Positions 23,662-37,030 of a DNA stretch of 64,000 nt are shown piece by piece. Source of the DNA: Congeria kusceri (taxonomy: Eukaryota > Mollusca > Bivalvia > Myida > Dreissenidae); contig JAPFQT010000155.1 of NCBI GenBank assembly GCA_027627225.1, positions 157,001 to 221,000 of the forward strand. Reading direction: 5' to 3'. Each line of letters starts with the position of its first letter. The first letter of the stretch is position 1. The notes beneath the pieces are model-generated. The model ran no database searches. It was not told the origin of the DNA and worked only from the letters and a program-made list of their open reading frames with translations. Made by a program: the position numbers and the translations under genes.

Positions 23662-23863
23662 TTATGGAAACGTCCTGGTGCCAGGTGTAATCGCGTACGA
23701 GATAAAAAGTCATAATTACGAAATTTCAAGTCGAAATTAAGAGATTTTCAGACGTAATTACGAGATAAAAAGTCTTAATAACGAGATAAATAGTGGTAAA
23801 TACGAGATAAGTTTTTTAATTTTGAGTATTTTCTTACACACTGGCACTAGGACGCTCCCATAA
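23662..23863. mobile_element. MITE-like element, 0.2 kb
   Basis: The ends form an imperfect inverted repeat: TTATGGAAACGTCCTGGTGCC on the left, and TTATGGGAGCGTCCTAGTGCC on the opposite strand at the right. Between them the word TACGAGATAAAAAGTC and variants recur four times. No coding capacity. Target-site duplication not certain. Confidence 0.7.
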
Positions 23864-24689
23864 ACAATCACATGCACATGAAATTTAAATTAAATCAAGT
23901 TGTATCCTTTAAATCTCAATCGCTTACACTTATGATTAATGATTTAAGAATATTCTTTATTCTTAATAATAAACCCTAAAATTAAAAGTCCCCAGCATGT
24001 CTCCATGGTATGCTTGAAACATAAATAAAAAGTTCAAAATGACAATAAATTAATCATTAACAAAAACCTTAGAAAATCTTAAAAATGAATTAAAAATATG
24101 CTCATTTGTATTACTTTTAATTTTTTAACTTACCTTTTTCCAGCTAATTCACACTTCAATTGAAAATGTTCGCAACCCAACTGGATTTATTTTTTCGTTT
24201 TTGTATATACTTGTACGTGTTAAAATAAACTTCGGACATTTTTTACAGTTCTCTGTCAATGCGTTTGTAGTCAGTGTTTGGTTTAGTTATAACAAAATGA
24301 CAGTTCCTAAAATAAAACAATTACTTTGAAACCAAAAGCAAATAAATGTATCCATCGTTTTTAAAAAAGTAACATAACATTGTTACACTCGTTTTATAAA
24401 CAAATACCACATTATTTACTCGTAGTACACAATTTAATCCTTATTAAGTTGTACTCATATAATTCCATTCAGGTGTATGTATACAATGTGCAGAAAATTT
24501 ATAATTATAGAAGTCTAATTTATTATCAGCTCGTGATAATGACAATTGTTATCTCTTTTCGATGATTTACCAATATAAATGTTACATTCTTTACACTAAA
24601 GGTAAAAGTGGTCAAATTTAGCAAGAACAAAAAAAACACTCACTTACATGCCCGGTAAACATGTCTTATTGTATGTTTAAGATTCTGTT
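23864..24689. other. Non-coding AT-rich stretch
   Basis: Nothing recognisable between the MITE and the DIRS remnant. Confidence 0.4.
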
Positions 24690-26358
24690 ATAAACAATTT
24701 TGTTTTTGGATACACACGAGGAACTTCGGTTAGTTTTGTCAGTTTAAAAATATTAACAAAAGAGTGGAATTTAAAATAAATGATTTGCTCCAGGTAAAAC
24801 GTAAATAGACCTGATGCTCTTCAGTTATTGGTACACAGTAATATGCACTTTTTAAATCAATTGATGCCAAAACAATTCCCTGTTTTATCAAAGTCAAAGC
24901 TTGTTCAAATTTCTCCATTTTACAATGGTGATATGGGACGAATGAATTTAACTGTTTTAAATTCAAAATCATACGGTATTCTCCATTTGTCTTAGGCCTT
25001 AGAAATATTGCTGACAGAAATTGATTTTCTTGCGATTGTACAACTTTAATAACACCAGTTGAAAGCAATTTTTCCTTTTTTTTTATATCAATTATAGCAC
25101 ATTCCACAGAATTGAACTGATATTGTGTGAACCCGTTATCTTGGTGAAAAGAAGTACCATGTCCATTCCTAAAGGAAATGTTTAATTCTTCCTGCAAAAA
25201 TAATATTGTTATTACATACATGATTTAATGCTTCTGATGTTTGCTTCCTCCCCCTCCGGGGATAGTTTTTTGACTCTTGGAAAGAGCTGGATGGCGCACT
25301 GTAGTAGCCATATGGATGGTACTTGCCAGTACCACGATACACCCCTCTAGTTCTGCATCGAAATCTTGGAAACCTTCCAAAGGGTCTTGCGTGAAAACCA
25401 CCACGAGAATTGCGATTGATTTTATTTCAAATTGTGGTAGTATCTTCAATCTCTTTTGCTGTTTTGCTGACGTCATCACCGAACAAAAGTTCGTTTATGG
25501 CAAAGTATGGTTGCATAACCTGGCATATTCATCCAGTTCCTATTTGACAATATCACGACTGACCCACTGACTTTGACGATTAGCATGTCCAAGCAAAGCC
25601 AACGTTTCGAAACATTAGTTTACAAACTCCTTACATTATGGTATTTCGAATTCCATCTCTGCCATTTGGTTAACTGTTTTAACCAATACTGTTGCAGCTT
25701 TTACTACAGATGTTGAGACATACATCAGCCTTTGATCAATTTGGCATTAGTTGATATACCAATTTGGCATTACTTGACATACAATCGCAAACTAGAGGGT
25801 TCATTTTCACTTGGACCAAAGCTTCACAATTTCCCGGTCTCAGGTTAGTTTCGGCTCTGCATATTTCTCATCTTCTATAACATTTCTAAACATCTCGTTC
25901 ACATTTTGAGCCAAGGTGTGCTCAATGTCAGCATCGATATATTCGTGAATGTTGAACTGTTTGGACTAATCAGAAAATCTAGTCGACGATTGGTCATTTG
26001 CCTTTGAGACTGACACTGGCGAGTCCACTGTCCGAGTAAGCAGTTCAGGTAATTCCCCTTTTTCACATTCTAATCTATACTCCCCATAATTGTCACACTG
26101 ATAATATTCCTCCAAACTAGTCAGCCTTCCCCAAACTTTGTCTAGCACTCCATCATGTTTGTTTATTGAACACTGAAGGTTTTGCATAAATTCTCTCATT
26201 TCCTTTCTCATTATTTCGAGACTTGACTCGCTTTCGTTCTGTTCGTCAGGTTTTATGGCAGACATTTTGCCTTTTGATGGGTTGGACTTGGTATGTCCCT
26301 TTGCAAGATGTTTACTTTCGTTTTCACCAGTGGGTTGGGAATCTTTCTCCTTTTCCAT
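24690..26358 (-). pseudogene. DIRS-type retrotransposon remnant: gag-like region and 5' part of reverse transcriptase
   Basis: The order on - is a gag-like frame at 26358-25966 (charged, with a coiled-coil-like segment), broken gag sequence with LLGHANRQSQ and a LLFGDDVSKTAKEIED block at about 25600-25440, an arginine and glycine-rich tail to 25225, then reverse transcriptase at 25221-24739. The RT shows FLSAIFLRPKTNGEYRMILN, LKQLNSFVPYHHCKME and the first catalytic block SIDLKSAYY. These spacings are typical of DIRS1-like elements, which use a tyrosine recombinase rather than a DDE integrase. The gag middle has several stops, and RT homology fades before the YxDD block. No RNase H, methyltransferase or recombinase was found downstream, so the copy is truncated and dead. 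Confidence 0.75.
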
Positions 26359-26585
26359 TCGCGTTTGTTTGACAAATAAATACTAATATTCGTATTTGGT
26401 GGTATGAATTATATATTCATGTTTGGTTGCACGAATTACAGCGTTAAAAAAAAAAATTACGTTAAGTGAAGTTAAAATTCTCCAAAACATTCGGCAATAC
26501 AATTTTTCAATCCAGCACAGCGCGCGATCGGAAGTACGCTGATACGCATACGCACCGGTAAGATCTCATGTAATACCGAAGTAAT

Positions 26586-28450
26586 ATGACGTTATATAAT
26601 TGGTTCCGGAAGTACTTCATGAACTTCAGTGCTAAAGCTCAACCATTGAAAAAAGTGTTGAATTTACTTGGACAGAGAGACTGTCAACGGAATGTTGATA
26701 AGCTCAAAGACTCTCTAGGGAATTCGGAAACAGCGTTTCCACGGTTTGACTTGGAATTTCGCCTTGCGGTGGACTCTAGTTCTAAGGGTATTGGTTACAT
26801 GCTGTATCAAATACATGAAAATGGTGACAAGCGCGTTGTTCGGATTGGTTCCAAAGGACTTTCAAAGTGGCAGCAGTCATAAAGCCCAACCAAACTTGAG
26901 TTGCTTGGAGTAACTACAAGTGTGCTTGATTGTTCTTCATATCGAGTGCGATCATCAAGCGTCGAAACCTATATTCCAGAAACAACTGAAAGGTAGCTTG
27001 GAATTCATCAACAGTTTTACTGTGACATTGAGTGGAAATCTACAAAAGAAATGGTTGTTCCAGACAGCCTTTCCAGTGCACAAAATTTTCCAGGCCATTA
27101 AGTTAGCAGTCCTGAAGAAGATGATGAATTATTTTCGTATGTACCTGTAAAGCCCACATCTGTAAGGTATAGACTAAATGAGAACGAGACTCGACTGCTT
27201 GTCAATAAAGTTGATGTGAAATATAATGACTTTTATGATGGAGATACAGAGGATAATGTTCAGCCAGCTGATAGCAAAGACATCCCGCGACGCAAATCCA
27301 CCATCAAGAAGACTTATTTAAATTGTGGCGGATTTCACGCGATTCCGAAACAGCCCGTTGTTGTTCACTCAAATGCAGAATCTGACATTTCTGTTGAAAA
27401 ACAGTGTATTAATGAAGCCAATGATAGTATGACAGTTGAGATTACTGGTAACAATATATCTGCAGTTGAAGCTAGTAGGTCTCTAAATGATGACAGTTCA
27501 AGTGACACTTTTGTGAACAGTGAACATGATGAAAATGATGAATCTGACATGTTACTAATGTAAAGGAAACTGCATATAGTGCTACTGTCGGACTTGTTTG
27601 AAATGAAGGGACAAGTTCTCCTGAAGAATTTGATACTGAAGAATCAGAAGACAGTGAAAAAACCCAACATGTTGCTTTTAGGGACCTCAATATGACATCA
27701 GATAGTATCCGCAAGTGCGAGAACACCGATTCAAACTTGAAACATATTATAAAATATCTTGAAACAGGAAATTTGCCCAAATCACAAAAGGACTCTTGAA
27801 CATTGTTGCTCAAGCAAAGTGACTACGTTATTTTTGATGGAGTGTTGTTTAAAGGGCAAACATCAAATAGCAAAAGGACTTAATTGCAAAAAAACATTTA
27901 AGTTGGTTGTTCCTAAATCAATGATACAAACAGTTAGTGAAGTTGTATTATGAATCTCCAATGGAAGGACACGGCGGAACTCAGGACACTATTAATCGAG
28001 TGAAAGAACACTACTACTTTGATGGACTCGCTTCTGTAGTTAGTGATTATGTTCGTTCTTGCCAAGCCCGAAATAACACTACCGTTAACTTGAACAACAG
28101 AAGAACGTCATATCCTACTCCATCTGCATCGTTCTAAGTGTGGGAAATGGACTTGTATGGTAAACTACCATGTACTGCACGTGGAAATTCTAGTGGAACT
28201 TTTCACCCAGTATGGTGTGTGCGACACTTTCCTTAGTGATCAAGGAACAGAATTTACTGCTAAAGTAACCTGTGAACTTTGTTGTCTTCTTAGCATACCA
28301 CAACAGTTTACACCGAGTTGTGTTCATCACTGTTGGGAGCTTGCGAACGTATGCATGGAACATTGGCTGCCGAACTCACGCCATACATGAATGATCAACA
28401 TGATGAGTGCAAGGCATTCCACCTCAAGACGAACCTTATTTTTGAACACA
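26586..28450 (+). pseudogene. Ty3/Gypsy pol remnant, part 1: RNase H, spacer, integrase
   Basis: Order is as in Gypsy pol. At 26586-26882 the end of the RT connection and start of RNase H are seen (NWFRKYFMNFSAKAQPLKK, then FRLAVDSSSKGIGYMLYQ with the catalytic aspartate). After a degenerate stretch and an acidic spacer (27216-27563) comes the integrase zinc-binding region at 27937-28137 (YYESPMEGHGGTQDT, with the first histidine apparently lost). The catalytic core then shows WEMDLYGKLP near 28143, SDQGTEFTAKV near 28238 and an ERMHGTLAAELTPYM block near 28345. There are multiple stops and frame changes, and sequence between the first and second catalytic aspartates is partly deleted. It continues at 32617 after a nested insertion. 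RT and gag are not present upstream. Confidence 0.8.
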
Positions 28451-28879
28451 TTATGTGTTTATGTAAAGCAAAAATGTATGACAGACGTTCTCTATGGAGC
28501 TCTATAATTGTAAAATGTGGACTTAGCCTGGTTTATTACCATTCTACTGTCAAGTCCCAAAAAAACAGTGTCTTATGTTTATGTCCGATGGATGTGCTTT
28601 GTGTAACAACACTTTCGTTAACAACAGTGTCGCGCTATCGCTTGTGAAATTACTAAAGTAGGCATTATAGTGGATTACAGCGAGATTTCCTAGTCATGTT
28701 ATACCTTACTGACTTTCGTTTTCGTCTCTTTATGTAAGGGTGATATAAACTAGGTTTGTGCGTGTGTCTGTTTTGTCACACATGTGATAGTGTGTGATAG
28801 TGTTACTAGTTTTCTTAAATCAGAGATTTCCCAATTACAATTTTTATTGATATGTTTAAACTATTGATCGCCTATACCC

Positions 28880-29151
28880 ACTTAAGTTTTTGCTTTTATG
28901 CCCCTGGCATCTTGATGCAGGAGGCATATAGTGATCGCCCTGTCCGTCCTTCCGTCCGTCCTTACGTCCGTGACGAGGTTAAGTAGATTTTACCGTTTCG
29001 TCTAGCACGAACACCGCTTGCTACAACACTTGGATAATTACACAGTTGTTGCTTATGACCATCCCCAATCCACCCATATCACCAAACTTTATTTTGACCT
29101 TGACCTTAAACTAGTTTGGAGTTATAATAATTCAAAAGTGCCATTTCTTGG
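28880..29151. repeat. Dispersed repeat, part 1 (split by the TTAA element)
   Basis: It includes GGCATATAGTGATCGCCCTG with CCGTCCTTCCGTCCGTCC, then TAGATTTTACCGTTTCGTCTA, GCTTGCTACAACACTTGGATA and TTTGACCTTGACCTT. The unit from TAGATTTTACCG recurs at 32269 after the inserted element. The stretch at 28451-28879 before it is unassigned. Confidence 0.6.
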
Positions 29152-32100
29152 TTAAGGTAGTCACACAACTAATGAAATCGGGTAACTTCGACTCAGTTCG
29201 TAACGCATCGGTGTCTTCCCATATATTGAGGATAACCGTCGGACGACGATAATCGCAAAAAGTTACATAAATAAACATCGTGTATTTTGTAAATAAATCA
29301 TAAACTAAAACGAAACATTTACTTTTTGGTTAGCAACTTCAATTAGTCGACAGAATCAACGTATATTTCATTTGGTACGCATAAATAAAAAATATTGCGC
29401 TTTGGCTTCGTGATTATCAAAACGGCGGCGCCCATGATCGTTTACTCTATCAGATTATAATCACTGAAATATATTTTCTAACACAAACAGAGAACCACCA
29501 AAAAGGCTTGTGAACGTATTTACTAATCAAAGTGAACATGTTGATACGTTCCCTATACTGGTGTAATTATTAACGATATGTCTACGGTACACACTCGCTC
29601 GAAGTTAAAGCCTTATGAAGGACTGTGAAATTTGTTGTTTTTACTTCTGAAAATATCTACCATCACAAACAGTGCTATTGTGGACTTGTATCGGTAACAA
29701 TATTGTGTGCAACATTTTATTCCTTTGAACGTTACTAGCTATTTCAGTGCCATAATAGAGAATGTTGGCTCATGAATAGTGTTGTATAAAAGCAAGACAC
29801 ACCATAAACCATAAACTCCATGTGATTAGTTGAATTCAAGAGAAGACTGGCTTGATTTGCACCACATTGCATACAGGTTTGTTTGACAATGGTTTGTATG
29901 TGGAATTCCTTTATTTGTTAAATATATGAACATCAATATTAAGTAAATTAATACAATTATACGATTTTATATTTATTCAGATCTCATTTTCTATTGAAAA
30001 ATACATCATTTTAAAATTTATAATGTCTTTTTATTTATATATATTGCACCGGATTGCAATAATTTGTGTGTTAACTGATTCACATTTGAACAAAATGATC
30101 CATAATTTGACATCTAAAGTCTAATATACGAAGCTATGTTTTCAGTTTATGGAGTTAACAATGATCATGTTTCAGTTACTTGTAGTTATACAATATAGAC
30201 TTAATAATTTGTATTTGCAGCTTCCTGGCTCAGGTTCCCTGATGTCACATCAATGGCAACATATATAACTTATTCTAGCCAAATCAGTATGGACTTTTGA
30301 GAAAAACAAAACAGTTCATCAGTTCAAGTCTTCACAAGAACACACAGGTCCAGGAAATTACATTGCAGGAGAAGAATTTCCAACAACAATCATCAAGATT
30401 ACAGTGCTTCTGTCCTTGGATTGAACACTTTTAACTTAAGGATCTACATTATTGTGCCCATATTGACAAAAGTTTTGATGTACACTTTTCAGTATCATCT
30501 TATAGTTATATTAATACTTGATAATTTTTGAATTTGCTTTGACAACAATGAAATGTTACAATGCTTAAATTTAAGTAATTTGTTTTCATGGATTATTATA
30601 TGAACAAAATTAATTATTACATAGATATTTATTATTTAATATTTTTTAAATATATTATTCACATTATTAACTCAACAACATTAACTAAATACATTGTATA
30701 CAAATGTAAAATATATTTTTTGCAATACTACAACATGCAATTACAACATTTTGTTTTAAATTTGGTGATACACTTTGAGTAATTATTGAGTTAAATAGCA
30801 CATAAGTTAGGTGTTTCAGTTTTTAATTTAATCTCAAAATTACATGTAAAGCTCCTAAACATTTATTTCAACTTAATCTAGTAAGACACTTGAATAAACT
30901 AGAGTTTGTGACAATGTAAGTTGTAATATGTCGAATAAATAATATTTTACAAATAACTGTTGTCAATTCTTAAACCCACCCTTCATACTTCATTGATCAG
31001 CATATATCCCAGACGAGTTAGAAATGGTAAAAAATTATAATTTTGCATTGTTTATTTGTATTAACAATAAAACTAATTTTGGAGGGTCACATACACTTGA
31101 ACAATAGTCCAGAAATCACTTTGACGTTGAAAGCACATTTTATAAAAGTGTAATCATTTATTTTTACAGTGGGTACTTTATTATTTTGCTTATTTGTCAA
31201 TATATGATTGCTGTTAACATCACAAAGTTGTGTATTTTATGCATAATCATGATAATGTATAGTCTATTTTAATTCTATATAAATGGAAATAAATGTATTT
31301 TTAAACCACATAAAAAGATATATGCTAGATCAACAGAAACTAAAACTGTTCAGTTCTTCTTGTGTTTTACCCTTAGTAATTTGTTTACCTCGACAACTGT
31401 TGTTACAGGATTAATTTTAAATGATTTTATTCTTTGCAACACAAGCATGCCAGTATGTTTTTATGTAAATACTAGGTTAAAAGATAATTCATTCAGTTAT
31501 TGGATGTCATGGGTCCTATATGTTGGCATTCGTATCCACTATAGTTTTCTCTGACGACTGTATTCCAAGTGATTCTAATACTTAATCATAGTAACAATGT
31601 TTAGTATGTAGTTGTATTAGTTGTCTAAATTAATAGTTTAAGTCACCAAACTGTTATTGAAATCAGAATATTAGAATTTATGAAGTTTTGTGACATGTTC
31701 AGTTGTGATATGTACTAAAAACAGCATTTGGCACGTTACTGTACTAGGTTTTTAAAACCGACCCCTGTATATTTAAGCTGCAAATATTTATGTTATACGA
31801 CGGTGAAAGTTCATACTTTTTTGGTATTTCATTTGCATAAGTATGTACATAATTTAAGTGGGCTCAATTTACCTATACCCTTTGCCTATGTGATCACAAC
31901 TGACTTTAAAGTGTGGGCAATTTGTCCTTATTTTCGATAAGGGTACTGTACATATTTTAATGTTTTTCTTTATATTGTATATACAAACATCACACAGTTG
32001 TTATTATTCTGCGTATTCCATTCCATGTAACTGTTATGAAGTTTAAAATATGCAGAAAATAAAAAACATGAAATAATATGACATAATGTCTGCTTGAGCA

Positions 32101-32268
32101 ATTGTTTTTGTCCAAGGGGGGGGGGGCATCACAAAAATGCTAATAACTTTTTTATTACACGGTAAAAAGTCTATAAATTTTCAGATACAGTGTCTTAATG
32201 ATTGTTGATTATGATGAAACAAATAAAACACATTTGTGATCATGACCATTAGTGTGTGACTACCTTAA
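29152..32268. mobile_element. TTAA-flanked non-autonomous element, 3.1 kb
   Basis: The left end reads TTAAGGTAGTCACACAACTAATG and the right end, on the opposite strand, TTAAGGTAGTCACACACTAATG. This gives a terminal inverted repeat of about 20 bp next to TTAA on both sides. The flanking repeat normally reads GGTTAAsTAGATTTTACCG, as at 28976, so the right border TTAACTAGATTTTACCG shows the original site with a single TTAA. A TTAA duplication is typical of piggyBac-type elements. The 3.1-kb interior is AT-rich, with no open frame above 64 codons and no transposase resemblance. Confidence 0.7.
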
Positions 32269-32616
32269 CTAGATTTTACCGTTTCGTCTACCACCAATAC
32301 AGCTTGCTACAACACTTGGATATTTACACAATTTTTACTTATGACCATTACCAATCCACGCATATTCCCAACTTCACTTTGACCTTGATCTTGACCTAAT
32401 TTGGACTAAGAACGACCTGGGCAACCCAGCCCCAACCGAGGGCATGTGTGTTTATCAAACACAGAATCTTGTTTTATGTTTGGTTTGCCATTTGGATTTG
32501 TACATATTATACTTGTGTACATATGACGTTCATGCTGTATTTGTAAATATGCTATGTAAATATGTTATGCTCTCCAGCAATGGGGGAAATAAAAGTATCT
32601 ATCTATCTATCTAGTC
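32269..32616. repeat. Dispersed repeat, part 2, ending in (TATC)n tail
   Basis: Continues the repeat of 28880-29151: TAGATTTTACCGTTTCG, TTTGACCTTGATCTTGACC, then CAACCCAGCCCCAACCGAGG, and ends GGGGGAAATAAAAG followed by (TATC)n. A short simple-repeat tail next to a clean return to Gypsy coding sequence suggests insertion by retroposition. Confidence 0.6.
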
Positions 32617-33430
32617 AATTCTCACTAAATACTCACCTTTCGAAATTGTATATGCTCAGTGGCCAAACTTTTCATTATCTCCCTCTGTTCCGGATTTGAA
32701 GAGAGTTCCAAAAGACTGTCATGCCTTTATCCAGCAAAAACACTCGTATTTGGATACCATACGACAACATGTCAAGGAGAATGCTACAGCTGCAGCTACA
32801 AGCATGCTTGAACGCCATAATTCCAAGGCCAACAATTTACCATTCGCAGCTGGATACTATGTTTACTTGAAAGATGAATCTCTTGTGCAAGGTAGGAAGC
32901 TGAGACCCCATTTCCGTGGACCGTATGTTATACACAGGTAATTAGTGACCATATGGTTGTCTTGGAAGATCCAGATGCTAAAACACAGTTTCCCCATCCA
33001 ATACGCATTGACAGACTGAAAGCTGCCTATATCCGTCGACCAACACCATTGAATTATTTCAAAGTAAAAACTACAGTTGAACAAAAGACTTATTTGGATA
33101 CTGGAACCCAAACGAAAGGGGAAGATGTGTTAGTCCCAAATATAGAGACAATTAAACACTAATGTAGTCCAAAACGTACTGTACGGAAGCCAGTTAGATA
33201 TAGAAACAAAGATCATGTTGACCCTGAAAAGTTGGACTAAGTTTCGTCGGATTCATGTGGATTGCAACAAATCAAGCGTTTGTTGGCACAGCGTTATGGC
33301 CCTAATGGACTACAATATTTGGTTCATATAGTTGGCAAACCTGCACAAAATGCTATATGGGTTACTAGTACAAGTCTCAATCCCAAAGCGCATAAACTGA
33401 TAGCAAACAGGCCTCCGCCTGTTGTGTAGT
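32617..33430 (+). pseudogene. Ty3/Gypsy pol remnant, part 2: integrase C-terminus with chromodomain-like end
   Basis: The frame resumes with a KYSPFEIVYA block, then a helical segment (LDTIRQHVKENATAA), the GPY-type domain (GRKLRPHFRGPYVIHR, ending 32941), a frame change to 32953-33162, and a terminal segment at 33241-33430 (IKRLLAQRYG, YLVHIVGKPAQNAIWV) that looks like a chromodomain. In-frame stops are at about 33162 and 33238. In Gypsy elements this end binds chromatin and guides integration. It completes the pol remnant that breaks off near 28450. Confidence 0.75.
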
Positions 33431-34795
33431 GGTAAACAAAAATTAAACCATTTGACATTAAATGTGCTAGTCATGTGGAAATGTTGTTGCTATTTTTATC
33501 ATCTATTTTTTCTAGTCTGTTTATGATCAGTTAGTTTTAGGCCATACATTTTACTGATTTTGCATATTGCAATGTTTACACGTACAGTTTTATGATTCAG
33601 TATTTTGTTGGTTCATGATATTAAGTGTTATTCTTTACTATTGCTGTTATCCAATGTTTTTGATATAATTTTGTTCCTAAATAGTTTGCTTGTGTAAACT
33701 GCATCAATTACTTATGAACAAACATTGAAGTCATAATATTGCTGAATGATTGCTGAATGATGTTATATTACTGTTTCCTGCAAGCATTGTGTCAAGTTTG
33801 ATATATTTTGTCTTGTTTGATACTGTTTTCTGTTAGTTATTTTATTACAATACAATTTACCACGTTCAAATTGTTGTAAATGTATTTTCGTTATAGCTTT
33901 GTTTCTTTTTTCTTTCATTGAAAATGTAGTTATCTATTTTTGTTGTTTTCGCAACCTGTAATGTGTTCAGTACATTTTCTGTTCCAGTTGCCAGATATGT
34001 TGATGTATTTTCTATGCGCATTTTAATACATTGCATTTTCTTTCTGTTTTATGCTTGTAACTTTAGTATGTTGATTACCCATTCCAGAAATAGTACTCAT
34101 GTGTGAATAGTTTATTTTTGAAAGTAGGAGTTTTGGCCCTTTGCTGCATATTGAATAAGTTGACTAAGTGATTATGACCTTGTAACAGAGAGCTTACATT
34201 GTTCAATAAATCTGATGATTGTCAAGTTTCATTTGTGCTGTTGGAATTGGTTCATAGTGCCATTACGGTTCATGATGGAGATCTAGCTGTACATTTCTGT
34301 GTTATATTATTGTTCATGTTTAAGATCAGTGAAAATTGTTCATTTGTGTGTTAGTATGCAAGTGTTACTTACAACTAACTAAACATGATGTACTTACACC
34401 ACACCTTATAATGACAAATTTTGATCAGATATTGTGCATTCGATTTAGACATTCGTAATGTTTTCAGGTTTGAACACGTGGTTGTTTGATTGCAATGTAT
34501 TTTGGAATGAGGTATTTACCGTATTTGATATAAATATAATACCTTGCATATTTCTGTAGATTGTTCGCCACTTACTGTACATTGTTGTAACATAGCTAAT
34601 TTCTTTTTTCAATGTTTCCTAACATGTTTGTTTTGTTCATTGGACGGTTTTGTATGTGTGTGTAATTGCGTTAAAGGCCAAAGTCTCAAGTATGTTGTAT
34701 TCTGGTGCATTCTTTATTCATTTGATATTTCACTTAAGGGTCGACCATGGATTCCCTTGAGTAATATTTAGGGACTAATATTTTTAAGGGCGTGA
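33431..34795. other. Gypsy 3' non-coding region
   Basis: T-rich sequence between the end of pol and the putative LTR. No env-like or other frame was supported. A purine-rich TTTTTAAGGGCG at about 34781-34792 could be the polypurine tract. Confidence 0.4.
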
Positions 34796-35541
34796 TGTTG
34801 TATAATTGGGGCTTGAATACCTTGGTCGTCCTTTTGAGAATGTCACAGAATATTAGTGTAACATAACCTTGAACAGTTGGGTTTGATTTTTTGGTTTTTG
34901 GTAAAATGTGTTTCTCAATAAAATAAAACAGTGAATATTCTTTTTATACCATAAGATCAAATACAGCACACTAGTGCGAATTGGCACGGGAGAATGTATA
35001 TCTTGTGCAACTAAGCACAATTAAGAGTGTTTAAATTATATTGATTGTCAGATTTGAGTAGTTCTGATTTTAAATGAATGTTTATCAAGTTCAATACAGC
35101 TGCTTTTGGCAACAAGTTGGGTATACGGGATGTCAGCATACTCCTTTGAGCGGTTACTTCCTCGTGTGGTTTACAGTTACCAACGCCACCATTAGTGATA
35201 TCTAATGATAATTTTTGATTTTACGCTGTCCACGTGTTGTTTCCTTCTGATTGTACACCATTTAATTTACACAATGCAATGTGACTATATGGCCACGTGG
35301 TAGCTGAAACCGGCAGGGATTTGATACGAGCAATGCTCGAACCCAGTCAATCGTGTGTTGAGGTTGGGATTGCAGAAGCATATTATTCCAAAACAGGGGT
35401 GTTGCTAGCTCCGGCCGCTGGGACGAAATTTCAATGAATTGAAAAATGTTATCTTTGATCCCATTTTCCTTAGATGTCGACAAGTGCTTGGAAGTTAACG
35501 TATGTAAAAGAATTGTGTCCGGACTACTCGGATTCGCAACA
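34796..35541 (+). repeat. Putative 3' LTR of the Gypsy element
   Basis: Starts TGTTGTATAATTGGGG right after a candidate polypurine tract and ends CAACA at 35537-35541, giving matching TGTTG/CAACA borders. It contains AATAAAATAAAA near 34918. No 5' LTR is present to confirm the borders. Confidence 0.35.
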
Positions 35542-36975
35542 AAGTGGCAGTTTGTTGGCAGTTTGTTGTTGAAAATTGTATAAATTTTTTGAAATGGGCT
35601 CGAAAACTAGAACAATTTGGACCCAGATTCTTTAAATGAACAATTCTTAATATGTTGTGTACACTTATTGGGAATGTATTGTACGCAATTTCAAGAAGAA
35701 ACTGGCATAATCATATTGAAATTGTGTTTTGTTTGATTTCGTGTAATTTATTGTATCAGTTTTCGTACAGCGGTTGAGACCCAGACACCTTCAAATTGTG
35801 TCCGAGAGCCTGTATATTGCTACCTTAACAATGCGAAAATGACGTTTATTGTATGGTTGTATGTAAAAATGTTACACTTACTAACTATGAATATTATTGC
35901 AAATATAGTCTACACAAAGTTATCTGTTCGAATATACTTGCTCACAGGTTTGCAAACAGCGATATGCATGTACCAGGTCTTTTAAGTCAGTTATCAACAA
36001 TTAAGAGCGACATGGTCTATGTACAATGTAAAGTAATAGTTATCTTGTTTACAATTAGCCATGCGATAAATACTATCTCAAGCTCGCTCGTTTGCGCCGT
36101 GTTCTAATAAATAAATGAATTATCAAACGTGTTATCACTTTATCTTTATGATCTAAATATATGACATTAAAGCAGGAAATTCTAATACGTCTTTGGTATA
36201 CATATTAAGGGATTTAAAAAGAAAATGAAGAACAGGGTTTTACAAAATGCATCGAACTAATCACAACATTTCATTTACAGTACTAATACTATAGGATAAG
36301 TTTTAAATGGATGCATTGGTACACATGTACACACACATGAACGATGATTAAAATAATGTATTAGTATGTACCTTTAAAGAACTTCAGACCTTGTAAACAT
36401 GTGCACTTTTATGTTAAGGTCATAAATGCCCTGTACCCGCGTATGTTTGTAACCTTTGTGGTAGTTAACAGAGGCTACTTTGATACTGCGCATCAATTCG
36501 TGTAACTATGTGCGATTGACAACATTGTTCACTTGTCACAAATCGCTAATGATATATGAATAAAAGGAACCATGATCGGTTCATGGACTTCGTTTATGCG
36601 GCACTCTTGCGCTGCATAAACAATACCACAACACTAACGATAGTGAGTCATATTTAAAACGGGTTGTTTTATGTTCGATTCCTACATTTGTAAACTATAT
36701 ATTTTTTGCAATTTTGCAATATTTGTGATCCCCGGCCTCGACGGATAAGAAATGGAACCCTTGAAAATAGAAAATGTTATTCAGGATATAGTTAGTCTTG
36801 ATTTTAGGCATGTCCGATTTCCGATAATAGGAATTGCGTAATTGTGTTATTGTTGTATTTTATCAAACTTTAGATTTTCTTCTAATATTGGTCAGTTTTG
36901 TACGACTGTTAGGTAATAGCGTTACCGCTACCGTCGCTATGATGACAATGCACATTGGGACAGGTAAGGAAACAC

Positions 36976-37030
36976 GTCATCATCATTATCATCAACATCA
37001 TCATCATCATCATTATCATCATCATTGTTG
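36976..37030. repeat. (ATC)n microsatellite, imperfect
   Basis: ATC/CAT triplets with a few changes, followed by GTT triplets. Confidence 0.85.

Noticed and set aside
34544..34771. Cysteine-rich 75-codon frame
   Set aside because: Lies in the T-rich Gypsy 3' region; no domain and no splice partners were seen.
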